Origin: Clostridiales bacterium
Lineage (GTDB): Bacteria; Bacillota; Clostridia; Oscillospirales; Oscillospiraceae
DNA: 64,000 nt
Assembly (NCBI GenBank): GCA_003150485.1
Contig: QALX01000008.1
Span: forward strand, 1-64,000
Reading direction: 5' to 3'
The position numbers and the translations under genes were made by a program. Below the pieces are notes generated by a model that saw nothing but the letters and a program-made list of their open reading frames with translations, did no database searches and had not been told where the DNA came from. How positions within the stretch are numbered: position 1 is the first letter of the stretch; every line of letters starts with the position of its first letter. Shown here piece by piece: positions 1-7,230 of this stretch.

Positions 1-684
1 ATCACCAAGGACAACGTGACCATCCAGGTGGACACCGTCCTGTTCTTCCAGATCACCGATCCCAAGCTGTACGCCTACGGTGTGGAGCAGCCCATGGCCG
101 CCATCGAAAACCTCACCGCCACCACCCTGCGTAACCTGATCGGAGACCTGGAGCTGGACCAGTCCCTGACCAGCCGGGACATCATCAACGCCAAGATGCG
201 CGCCATCCTGGACGAGGCCACCGACCCCTGGGGCATCAAGGTCAACCGGGTGGAGCTGAAGAACATCATGCCGCCCAGAGAGATTCAGGACGCCATGGAG
301 AAGCAGATGAAGGCCGAGCGGGAGCGCCGGGAGGCCATCCTCCAGGCAGAGGGCCAGAAGCAGAGCCAGATCCTGGTGGCCGAGGGCGAAAAGCAGTCCC
401 TGGTCCTCCGGGCCGAGGCGGCCAAGGAGGCCAAGCTGCTGGAGGCCGAGGCCCAGGCGCAGGCCATCCTGAAGGTTCAGCAGGCCCAGGCCGACGCCCT
501 GAAGGTCCTCAACGACGCCTCTCCCAGCGACCCGGTCATCAAGCTCAAGGCTCTGGAGGCCTTCCAGGCTGCCGCCAACGGCAAGGCCACCAAGATCATC
601 ATCCCCAGCGAAATTCAGAGCTTGGCAGGTCTCGCCGCAGGCTTGCAGGGAGTCCTGAAGCAGGACGAACCGGCCGCAAAGTAA
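1..684 (+). CDS. SPFH/band 7 (stomatin-like) membrane protein, 5' end outside the window
   Basis: C-terminal part of a stomatin/prohibitin-type protein; the reading frame is open from the first base, so the N-terminal membrane anchor and start lie upstream. The visible part has the end of the SPFH domain (VDTVLFFQITDP, then a segment containing WGIKVNRVELKNI). A long Glu/Ala/Lys coiled coil follows, with AERERREAILQAEG-type repeats. The C-terminal LKALEAF segment is typical of QmcA/HflC-like proteins. Such proteins form membrane-bound oligomeric scaffolds and often pair with an NfeD-type protein, which would lie to the left. A modular repeat follows the stop. Family call is firm; specific role unknown. 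Confidence 0.9.
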   Translation: MTKDNVTIQVDTVLFFQITDPKLYAYGVEQPMAAIENLTATTLRNLIGDLELDQSLTSRDIINAKMRAILDEATDPWGIKVNRVELKNIMPPREIQDAMEKQMKAERERREAILQAEGQKQSQILVAEGEKQSLVLRAEAAKEAKLLEAEAQAQAILKVQQAQADALKVLNDASPSDPVIKLKALEAFQAAANGKATKIIIPSEIQSLAGLAAGLQGVLKQDEPAAK

Positions 685-703
685 TTATTCTGATCCAGGG
701 GCG

Positions 704-1075
704 CTTCCAGGGGCTCTGCCCCTGGACCCCGGCAAGGGCGCTGCCCTTGCATCCCGCCTCTTTTTTAGAAAAAAAGGGAACAAAAAACTTTTTTCGCTCG
801 CGCCCATTCATCGAACGTAGGTGAAACGCCGATTTTCATCGGCGTATCGGGTTTAGAGAGAAGAAAGTTTGGGTCCACCCTTTTCAAAGGGTGGCAGAGT
901 CCAGAGACAGAGTCTCTGGGCGCACTCCGCAGAGTGCGAAATTCCTAATGATACCAAAAGCGCAGGAGGGTAGACCAAACTTCGTTTGGTCGTAGGGAAC
1001 CCCCGCAAGGGGTTCCCTGGCGGTTACGCACGTGGGTTCCCGATACGTTCCCTTATTCGCAAAGCGAATCAATTT
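704..1075. repeat. Modular intergenic hairpin-repeat mosaic, copy R1
   Basis: This 440-base gap between the SPFH gene and the XRE gene is filled by short palindromic words. They include GGGGCTCTGCCCC, AAGGGCGCTGCCCTT, a T-run/A-run hairpin with AAAAAACTTTTTT, and GCCGATTTTCATCGGC. CCACCCTTTTCAAAGGGTGG, CAGAGACAGAGTCTCTG, CGCACTCCGCAGAGTGCG, GACCAAACTTCGTTTGGTC and GGGAACCCCCGCAAGGGG follow. The 863-1030 part recurs almost unchanged at 56305-56470. I see no open reading frame of interest in it. Confidence 0.85.
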
Positions 1076-1085
1076 TTCTCAACAA

Positions 1086-1115
1086 AAAGAGCGGATGCGT
1101 TTGCATCCGCTCTTT
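1086..1115 (-). terminator. Rho-independent terminator of the XRE gene
   Basis: Perfect 13-bp stem AAAGAGCGGATGC/GCATCCGCTCTTT around a GTTT loop, followed on the minus strand by a T-rich stretch; it sits just after the stop of the minus-strand XRE gene. Confidence 0.75.
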
Positions 1116-1123
1116 CTTCTTAC

Positions 1124-1360
1124 CTACTTAAAAAATTCCTCAATGGGTACGCCCAGCACCTGGGAGAGGCCGTACAGCTCAATATCTGTCACCGTCCGTT
1201 TCCTGTCCTCGATGCGGGAGACGGAGCCGCGGCAAATATAAATCGCGTGGGTTTCCAGTCGGTCGGAAAGCGCCTGCTGACTAATCCCCTTTTGTATGCG
1301 CAATTTTTTCACTTTATTTCCGACGAAATTTTTCTTCTCGCCGTCAATGATCCGCGCCAT
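1124..1360 (-). CDS. XRE-family helix-turn-helix regulator, 78 aa
   Basis: Small DNA-binding protein consisting of one Cro/C1-type HTH domain. Key stretches are VKKLRIQKGISQQALSDRL (helices 1-2), then SRIEDRKRTVTDIELYGLSQVLGVPIEEFF, the usual end of the domain. The ATG follows an AGAGGGG ribosome site. It is transcribed away from the small membrane-protein gene at 1496. The palindrome CCTGTC-CTAT-GACAGG lies in the shared upstream region and is a plausible binding site, so local autoregulation and control of the neighbour is inferred. Target genes are otherwise unknown. Confidence 0.85.
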   Translation of the reverse strand: MARIIDGEKKNFVGNKVKKLRIQKGISQQALSDRLETHAIYICRGSVSRIEDRKRTVTDIELYGLSQVLGVPIEEFFK

Positions 1361-1422
1361 ACGTTTCCCCTCTGTTGTCTTATCTCAGAATAACATTCAG
1401 GGTACCGTATTTTTACAGAAAA

Positions 1423-1438
1423 CCTGTCCTATGACAGG
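1423..1438. promoter_or_regulatory. Candidate operator palindrome between the XRE gene and the membrane-protein gene
   Basis: CCTGTC and GACAGG form a perfect 6-bp inverted repeat separated by CTAT, located between two divergent genes, one of which encodes an XRE repressor-type protein. Binding is inferred from position only. Confidence 0.45.
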
Positions 1439-1495
1439 ACAAAATTGTAAAACAAATCGAATAAACTAAAAAGAAGTCGGGAAGGGTGAAGTAAA

Positions 1496-1840
1496 ATGAA
1501 GAGCTGGAAACTGGTATCTGGAATTTTGTGCATTGTACTGTGCGTGATCGTCCTCTTTCAGTCGTGCGCGGCCGGCCTCGCCAACGCCCTGGAGGAAAAC
1601 GGGGACTCCGGCGGGACAGCCGGACTGCTGGTAGCCCTGCTCCTGCTGGCTGGCGGCGTCACCTCCATCGCAACCAGAAACAGCCGGGAAAAGGGGGGCA
1701 GTGTGGCGCTGGTGATTCTCTTTGGCCTGGCTGCGGTCCTGGCTTTCAGCAATGCCGCCGTGTATCAGGACTTAACGGTCTGGGCGGTCTGGTGCGTAAT
1801 CAACGCCGGGATGGCGGTAATCGCCCTGGTTAAAGCATAA
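1496..1840 (+). CDS. Small hydrophobic membrane protein, 114 aa, unknown function
   Basis: No family recognised. The N-terminus has a short basic start then a hydrophobic helix (LVSGILCIVLCVIVLFQSC). A short polar loop and two or three further hydrophobic segments follow (GLLVALLLLAGGVTSI; VALVILFGLAAVLAFSN; LTVWAVWCVINAGMAVIALV), giving about four membrane spans. SD AAGGGTGA precedes the ATG. It is divergent from the XRE gene and ends in its own terminator, so it is a monocistronic unit probably controlled by that regulator. Function is unknown. Confidence 0.75.
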   Translation: MKSWKLVSGILCIVLCVIVLFQSCAAGLANALEENGDSGGTAGLLVALLLLAGGVTSIATRNSREKGGSVALVILFGLAAVLAFSNAAVYQDLTVWAVWCVINAGMAVIALVKA

Positions 1841-1874
1841 ACGGAACCCCGCCCTCCGGCAGGGTTCCGTTTTC
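1841..1874 (+). terminator. Terminator after the 114-aa membrane protein
   Basis: Stem ACGGAACCC/GGGTTCCGT with a 12-nt loop, followed by TTTTC. Confidence 0.75.
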
Positions 1875-1894
1875 TTACAGTGGTATGTTCACAC

Positions 1895-2884
1895 TTACAT
1901 AATCACGGTGTAATTCCGCAGCACCAGCTCCAGCTGATCCTTCATGCCCTGGGCCACGTCGGTGGGACTGAGGATGGTCACGCCGCCGCCCAGCCCGAAC
2001 ACCCAGCCATAGAACTGGGGACTCACCGCCACCCGCACCGAAGCGGTGAAGTGGCTGTCGTCCTCGGGCACCATGTGGACCGACTCCCCAAACCGGTCCA
2101 CAATCACGTGGGAAAACCGGTTGTCGCAGCGCAGCAGCACCTCCCGCTCCTCGCCCTTGAACATGCCGAAGTGGATGCGGGCGTACTCCCCCAGGTCAAA
2201 GCTCTGATAGGCCTCGGCGCCGTCCCGGCGGCGGTCGGTCACGCTGATCTCCACCATCTTATCCACCCGGTAGTGCTTGATCTGTTCGGCCCGGCTGTCA
2301 TAGGCGGTCAGGTAGTAGTTCTCGTCGCTGCGAAGCAGGGCGTAGGGACTGACCCGGTAGCGCTTCCCGTTGTGGCGGAACACTTTTTTCAAATTCTGGT
2401 CGTAGTCAAAGTAGCGGAATGTAATCTGGCGGTTCTCACCGATGGCTTTGTGGATGGCGTCAATGTTGTAATAGACGCTCTCGTTCATGCTCTTGACCCG
2501 GCCGGCTACGAACACCTGGCGCTGCAGCGTCTGGGCGCCGTAGATGGAGGTCTGGCGCTCCAGCTTTTCGATGAGCTCGTTGCTCTTTTTGGCGGTGATA
2601 AACCGGCTGGACTGGACTGCGTCCACCAGCAGCTTCAGCTCTGCCAGCTGGAACTCCCGCTCTCCCAGATAATACCCCTTTCCCCGGTGGAGCACAATGT
2701 CGTAGCCCTTGCGGCGCAGGGTATCCAGATCATCGTAAATACTCTTGCGCTCAGCGGCAATCCCCCGGGCCTGGAGCTTTTCGATCAGGCGAGGAACCAC
2801 CAGCGGATGGGTTTCGTCGCTTTCCGTCCGGAGAATCTCCAGCAGAACCAGCAGCTTTTCCTTTTGATGATTGGTCTTAGCCAT
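1895..2884 (-). CDS. HTH/WYL-domain transcriptional regulator, 329 aa
   Basis: A DeoR-like winged helix at the N-terminus (about residues 1-70, including KSIYDDLDTLRRKGYDIVL) is followed by a WYL ligand-binding domain. The latter has TFRYFDYDQNLKKVFRHNGK, YRVSPYALLRSDENYYLTAY and the conserved RVDKM strand. A C-terminal WCX extension runs to about residue 320. WYL regulators bind nucleic-acid or nucleotide ligands, and many control stress or defence genes. No defence gene is adjacent here, so the regulon is unknown. The gene stands alone between two terminators. Confidence 0.88.
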   Translation of the reverse strand: MAKTNHQKEKLLVLLEILRTESDETHPLVVPRLIEKLQARGIAAERKSIYDDLDTLRRKGYDIVLHRGKGYYLGEREFQLAELKLLVDAVQSSRFITAKKSNELIEKLERQTSIYGAQTLQRQVFVAGRVKSMNESVYYNIDAIHKAIGENRQITFRYFDYDQNLKKVFRHNGKRYRVSPYALLRSDENYYLTAYDSRAEQIKHYRVDKMVEISVTDRRRDGAEAYQSFDLGEYARIHFGMFKGEEREVLLRCDNRFSHVIVDRFGESVHMVPEDDSHFTASVRVAVSPQFYGWVFGLGGGVTILSPTDVAQGMKDQLELVLRNYTVIM

Positions 2885-2957
2885 ACTGTCATCCCTCCTG
2901 TCCCTGATTTTCCCATATTCGCTGTACGATAATCAGGACTTTGCCGCGATATACGGT

Positions 2958-3002
2958 AAAAAAACAGGAACCCAACGGTATTTCATTGGATTCCTGTTTT
3001 TC
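2958..3002 (-). terminator. Terminator after pta
   Basis: Inverted repeat AAACAGGAA...TTCCTGTTT with an inner CCAA/TTGG pair and T-runs on both sides; read on the minus strand it ends the pta transcript. Confidence 0.7.
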
Positions 3003-3058
3003 TCTTGGGGGACAATCCCGGGACAGTTGCCCTCCCGGGGCGAATAAACCGCGATCCC

Positions 3059-4042
3059 TTATGCCAGCGCGGCAGTGATAATGGCCATGGAGTACACTTC
3101 CTCCGCGTTGCAGCCCCGGGACAGGTCGTTGACCGGAGCGTTCAGGCCCAGCAGGATGGGGCCGTAAGCGTTGAAGCTGCCCAGACGCTGGGCGATCTTA
3201 TAGCCGATGTTGCCGGCGTTGATGTCGGGGAAGATGAAGGTGTTGGCGTAGCCGGCCACGTCAGAGTTGGGGCACTTGACCTTTGCCACACGGGGGGCCA
3301 CAGCGGCGTCAAACTGGATCTCGCCGTCGATGGGCAGGTCGGGATAGGCGGCCTTTGCCTTGATGGTGGCGTTGTGCATCTTATCCACGTCGGCGCCGGA
3401 GCCGGAGCCGTAGGTGGAGTAGCTCAGGAAGGCCACCTTGGGGTCCACGCCGAAGGTGCGGGCACAGTTGGCAGTCTCGTAGGCGATTTCCACCAGGTCG
3501 TCCTCAGTGGGGTTGATGTTAATGGCGCAGTCGCCCATGGCCAGCACTTCTTCCAGGCCGCTGGCGGCGCCGCGGACCAGAATGAAGCAAGAAGACACGA
3601 TCTTGTTCTGAGGCTTGGTCTTGATGATCTGCAAGGCGGGGCGGACAGTATCAGCGGTGGAATAAGTAGCGCCGCCCAGCAGGGCGTCTGCCTTACCCAT
3701 CTTCACCAGCATGGTGCCGAAGTAGTTGCCCTGCCGCAGGATCTTCAGGGCCTCCTCGGGGGTCATGCCCTTGCTCTTGCGCAGCTCGCAGAGCTCGGCC
3801 ACCATCTCATCCATTTCCTCGTAGTTTTCCGGATCAATGATCTTTGCGCCGCGGATATTGTAGCCCGCTTCCTCAGATGCCGCCTGAATCTCCTGGGGAT
3901 TGCCCACCAGAATGGGCTCCAGGAAATACCCGGCCAGCAGACGGGAAGATGCTTCCAGGATACGAGGGTCGCTGCCCTCTGTGAAAACAATCTTTTTGGG
4001 GTTCGCCTTCAAGCGTTCAATCATCTCGCCAAACATCGGCAT
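3059..4042 (-). CDS. pta: Phosphate acetyltransferase
   Basis: Converts acetyl-CoA and phosphate to acetyl phosphate and CoA, the first step of the acetate/ATP-yielding pathway of anaerobes. Length 327 aa fits the short Pta form. It has the N-terminal KKIVFTEGSDPRIL, the central LLGGATYSTADTVRPALQI, and the phosphate/CoA-site YSTYGSGSGADVDKM. The C-terminal GYKIAQRLGSFNAYGPILLGL and NDLSRGCNAEEVY complete the PTA_PTB family signature. ATG follows GAGGAGGG. The usual partner ackA is not adjacent in this window, so the gene appears monocistronic. Butyryl-specific Ptb is less likely given the residues seen. Confidence 0.95.
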   Translation of the reverse strand: MPMFGEMIERLKANPKKIVFTEGSDPRILEASSRLLAGYFLEPILVGNPQEIQAASEEAGYNIRGAKIIDPENYEEMDEMVAELCELRKSKGMTPEEALKILRQGNYFGTMLVKMGKADALLGGATYSTADTVRPALQIIKTKPQNKIVSSCFILVRGAASGLEEVLAMGDCAININPTEDDLVEIAYETANCARTFGVDPKVAFLSYSTYGSGSGADVDKMHNATIKAKAAYPDLPIDGEIQFDAAVAPRVAKVKCPNSDVAGYANTFIFPDINAGNIGYKIAQRLGSFNAYGPILLGLNAPVNDLSRGCNAEEVYSMAIITAALA

Positions 4043-4423
4043 ATTGGTTCCCTCCTCAAAATACAGAACAGTGTCGTGAGTTTGACAGGGAGCGGACGCG
4101 CCCGGCGCGCCTTCCCCTCCTCACGTTGGGCAGCCATCCTGTGCTTGAGAGCGGAAAACTACCCCCTATATCACTCAGTACGTTATAAGTTACCACTTTT
4201 TGCGGAATAGTGCAAGGGCGAAAGACTTTTTTTCAGTGTCATCCGTGCCAAAAAGTAACATCCTTTTTTGTGGATTTTTCCACCTGCCGGTTTGCAAAAG
4301 CCACCGGCTTTTCCTTTACAAGTTTGCCTTTTTAAGGTACTATTAAACTAGACTATTTTCCGGTTTGCAGCTCCCGTCCGGTGCCGCGCCGGCCTTTTAC
4401 CACTTTGCAGGAGGACGATCCCC
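4043..4423. other. Divergent upstream region of pta and lepA (no gene seen)
   Basis: 381 bases without a convincing coding frame. The right part holds the lepA promoter and SD. The left part is GC-rich and must carry the pta control region, but I could not pick a convincing minus-strand -35/-10 pair. No riboswitch signature was recognised. Confidence 0.5.
4315..4343 (+). promoter_or_regulatory. Sigma-A promoter of lepA
   Basis: TTTACA (4315) and TACTAT (4338) with a 17-bp spacer, about 80 bases upstream of the lepA start. Confidence 0.55.
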
Positions 4424-6229
4424 TTGACTAACCAGAATAACATCCGAAACTTCTCCATCATTGCCCACATCGACCACGGTAAGTCTACGCTCTCCGACCG
4501 GCTCATCGAGGCCTGCGGCGCGGTGTCCGCCCGGGACATGGAAAACCAGATTCTCGACTCCATGGATTTGGAGCGGGAGCGGGGGATTACCATCAAGGCC
4601 CGGGCCATCACCCTCCGCTATCAGGGGGACGACGGGGAGAGCTACGTCCTCAACCTCATCGACACCCCGGGCCACGTGGACTTCAACTATGAGGTCAGCC
4701 GCAGTCTGGCCGCCTGTGAGGGCGCCGTGCTGGTGGTGGACGCCAGCCAGGGGGTGGAGGCCCAGACCCTGGCCAACACCTATCTGGCCATTGAGCACGA
4801 CCTGGAGGTCCTGCCGGTGCTCAACAAAATCGACCTGCCCTCCGCCGACCCCGCCCGGGTCAAGGAGGAAATTGAGAACATCATCGGCCTGCCCGCCATG
4901 GACGCGCCGGAGATCTCCGCCAAGGCCGGAATCAACATCCAGGCCGTCCTGGAGGACGTGATCCAGAATATCCCCGCCCCCAACGGGGACCCGGAAGCCC
5001 CCCTGAAGGCCCTGATCTTCGACTCCCAGTACGACTCCTACCGGGGGGTTGTGGTGCTCCTCCGGGTGGTGGAGGGGAGCATCTCCACCGGCATGGAGGT
5101 CAAGATGATGGCCAGCGGCGCCACCTACAAGGTGGTGGAATGTGGCCACATGCTGCCCATCGGCCTGGACCCCTGCGGGTCCCTCAGCGCCGGGGAGGTG
5201 GGCTACTTCACCGCCTCCATCAAGAACGTCCGGGACACCAGCGTGGGCGACACCGTCACCGGCGTGGAGCGCCCCGCCGCCGAGCCCCTGCCCGGCTACC
5301 GCCCCGCCCAGCCCATGGTGTACTGCGGCATCTACACCGAGGATGGCAGCAAGTACCCAGACCTTCGGGACGCCCTGGAAAAGCTCCAGCTCAACGACGC
5401 CTCCCTGAGCTTTGAGCCCGAGTCCTCGGTGGCTCTGGGCTTCGGCTTCCGGGTGGGCTTCCTGGGGATGCTCCACATGGAGATCATCCAGGAGCGCCTG
5501 GAGCGGGAGTTTGACCTGGATCTGGTCACCACCCTGCCCAGCGTCATCTACGAGGTGCTGAAAACCGACGGCTCCACCGTCTACGTGGACAATCCCCACA
5601 ACTATCCCGACCCCGCCTTTATCTCCGAGGCCCGGGAGCCCTTCGTCAACGTATCCATCATCTCGCCCCAGGAGTTCGTAGGCAACATCATGCCCCTGTG
5701 CCAGGACCGCCGGGGCCAGTTCGTGGACATGCAGTACCTGGACACCAATCTGGTGGAAATCCATTACAAAATGCCGCTGAACGAGATTATCTATGACTTT
5801 TTCGACACGCTGAAGGCCCATACCAAGGGCTACGCCTCCCTGGACTACGAGCTGGCGGACTATCAGGCCAGCAATCTGGTGAAGGTGGATCTGCTCCTGA
5901 ACGGGGACCAGGTGGACGCCCTGTCTTTTATTGTTCACAAGGATAAGGCCTACAAACGGGCCCGGAAAATCTGCGAGAAGCTCCGGGACAACATTCCCCG
6001 CCAGCTCTTTGAGGTGCCCGTCCAGGCCGCCATCGGGGGCAAGATCATCGCCCGGGAGACCGTCCGGGCCATGCGCAAGGACGTGCTGGCTAAGTGCTAC
6101 GGCGGCGACATCACCCGAAAGAAAAAGCTCCTGGAAAAGCAGAAGGAGGGCAAAAAGAAAATGCGCAACCTGGGCACCGTCCAGGTCCCCACCGAGGCCT
6201 TCCTCGCCGTCCTCAAGCTGGACGAGTGA
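4424..6229 (+). CDS. lepA: Elongation factor 4 (LepA) GTPase
   Basis: Ribosome-bound translational GTPase that acts on stalled or back-translocated ribosomes. 601 aa, full length. G1 is AHIDHGKSTLSDRL near residue 15. The switch region contains ERERGITIKARAI, G3 is DTPGHVDF and G4 is NKIDLP. The LepA-specific C-terminal domain ends with GGDITRKKKLLEKQKEGKKK. The start is TTG with SD GCAGGAGG at 4407-4414. Downstream lie a repeat and a terminator shared with the convergent ybaK-like gene. hemN/hrcA, frequent lepA partners, are absent. Confidence 0.97.
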   Translation: MTNQNNIRNFSIIAHIDHGKSTLSDRLIEACGAVSARDMENQILDSMDLERERGITIKARAITLRYQGDDGESYVLNLIDTPGHVDFNYEVSRSLAACEGAVLVVDASQGVEAQTLANTYLAIEHDLEVLPVLNKIDLPSADPARVKEEIENIIGLPAMDAPEISAKAGINIQAVLEDVIQNIPAPNGDPEAPLKALIFDSQYDSYRGVVVLLRVVEGSISTGMEVKMMASGATYKVVECGHMLPIGLDPCGSLSAGEVGYFTASIKNVRDTSVGDTVTGVERPAAEPLPGYRPAQPMVYCGIYTEDGSKYPDLRDALEKLQLNDASLSFEPESSVALGFGFRVGFLGMLHMEIIQERLEREFDLDLVTTLPSVIYEVLKTDGSTVYVDNPHNYPDPAFISEAREPFVNVSIISPQEFVGNIMPLCQDRRGQFVDMQYLDTNLVEIHYKMPLNEIIYDFFDTLKAHTKGYASLDYELADYQASNLVKVDLLLNGDQVDALSFIVHKDKAYKRARKICEKLRDNIPRQLFEVPVQAAIGGKIIARETVRAMRKDVLAKCYGGDITRKKKLLEKQKEGKKKMRNLGTVQVPTEAFLAVLKLDE

Positions 6230-6233
6230 CGCT

Positions 6234-6345
6234 CAGGGGGCTTTGCCCCCTGGACCCCCACCAGCCTTTTTGAAAAAAGGCTGGGCGAAAAACTTTTTTC
6301 GCTTCGCCCATTCAACGGACGTAAGTGAAATGCCGATTATCATCG
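6234..6345 (+). repeat. Modular hairpin repeat, copy R2a (lepA 3' side)
   Basis: Order of words: GGGGGCTTTGCCCCC, TGGACCCCCACC, the uninterrupted hairpin AGCCTTTTTGAAAAAAGGCT, GCGAAAAACTTTTTTCGC, CGCCCATTCAACG, and GCCGATTATCATCGGC. It reads in the direction of lepA transcription and lies before the shared terminator. Confidence 0.85.
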
Positions 6346-6367
6346 GCATAGGGGATATAGAACAATG

Positions 6368-6412
6368 AAAACCGGAACCTCTCTATTTCAACAAGAAAGG
6401 TTCCGGTTTTTA
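6368..6412. terminator. Bidirectional terminator between lepA and the ybaK-like gene
   Basis: Perfect 12-bp stem AAAACCGGAACC/GGTTCCGGTTTT with flanking T- and A-runs. The same stem recurs at 24343 and 53455 between other convergent gene pairs. Confidence 0.85.
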
Positions 6413-6419
6413 TAACTTA

Positions 6420-6736
6420 TTTCACCCGTCAGCTGACGTATGTCGGCTTCTGCCCACTCGACAAGCTATAGGCGCGCAGCGCGAAAGAAGTTTGGGTCCA
6501 GCCTTTTTAAGTGAGACTCCAAATCTGTGATTTGGCCAGTCGAACTTACAAAGAGTGCAAAAGGCTGGTGGGATGCAAGGGCAGAGCCCCGCAGCGTTAA
6601 GCAAACGTGCCGGGGGCACGTTTGTAGCGTAGGCTGTGCCCGTCTTAACGGGCACAGGGAACGTATCAGAAACGCATATGCGTAACCGCCAGGGAACCCC
6701 TTGCCGGGGTCCAGGGGCAGAGCCCCTGGCAGCGCC
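6420..6736 (-). repeat. Modular hairpin repeat, copy R2b (ybaK side)
   Basis: Same word set as R2a but oriented with the minus-strand gene. Its AGCCTTTT/AAAAGGCT hairpin is split by the 49-nt cassette at 6509-6557. Extra words here include a GCACGTTTG/CAAACGTGC pair and the shared GGGAACGTATCAGAAACGCA segment also found at 53668 and, inverted, at 56470. Confidence 0.8.
6509..6557 (+). repeat. 49-nt hairpin cassette, copy 1
   Basis: Inserted between the T-run and the CAAAAGGCTGG arm of a host hairpin. It folds on paper as AAGT/ACTT, GACT/AGTC and CCAAATC/GATTTGG nested pairs. The empty form of the host hairpin is at 24472-24492. Confidence 0.8.
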
Positions 6737-7210
6737 TTAAGCGGGGAGTTTACAGACGTCGACCCAGCCCTGGAAGTGGTCGCAGACGGCCTCCAGCTCG
6801 GGGATGGTGAGTTCGACGGCGCTGTTGGAGCTGCCGGCGGCGGGGAAGACGGTCTCGAAACGCTTCAGGCTCTCATCCAGATAGACATCCACACCATCGT
6901 TGACGGCAAAGGGGCAGACGCCGCCGACTGCGTGTCCAATCAGAGCCTCCGCCTCCTCGTGGGAGAGCATCTTCGCCTTGGTGTTGAATTGGGCCTTGTA
7001 CTTGGGATTGGCAATCTTGGCGTCCCCGGCGGCCACGATCAGCGCCACCCGGTCCCCAACGTGAAAGGACAGTGTCTTCGCAATCCGCTGCCCCTCCACA
7101 TGGAGGGCCTGAGCCGCCAGCTCCACCGTGGCGCTGGATACATCAAATTCCTGAATCCGATCCGCAAGCTGCCGCTCCTCCAAATAGGCCCTCACTTTTT
7201 CAATGGACAT
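6737..7210 (-). CDS. YbaK/EbsC-family aminoacyl-tRNA deacylase-like protein
   Basis: 157-aa protein of the YbaK/ProX-like editing fold. Members hydrolyse mischarged tRNA in trans (for example Cys-tRNAPro) in the cytoplasm. Visible hallmarks are TVELAAQALHVEGQRIAKTL near residues 28-47, the central AGDAKIANPKYKAQF stretch with the conserved Lys, and GGVCPFAVNDGVDVYLDESL near residues 96-115. The ATG follows AGAGGGA. It ends the block that begins at rpmH, 20 bases after ricT, so co-transcription is likely. The exact tRNA substrate cannot be read from sequence. Confidence 0.88.
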   Translation of the reverse strand: MSIEKVRAYLEERQLADRIQEFDVSSATVELAAQALHVEGQRIAKTLSFHVGDRVALIVAAGDAKIANPKYKAQFNTKAKMLSHEEAEALIGHAVGGVCPFAVNDGVDVYLDESLKRFETVFPAAGSSNSAVELTIPELEAVCDHFQGWVDVCKLPA

Positions 7211-7230
7211 AGAGTATCCCTCTCTTTCTG

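Noticed and set aside
6234..6736. CRISPR array or insertion sequence as the explanation of the repeats
   Set aside because: The words are irregular in length and order, have no unique spacers, and no transposase frame is present in any copy.
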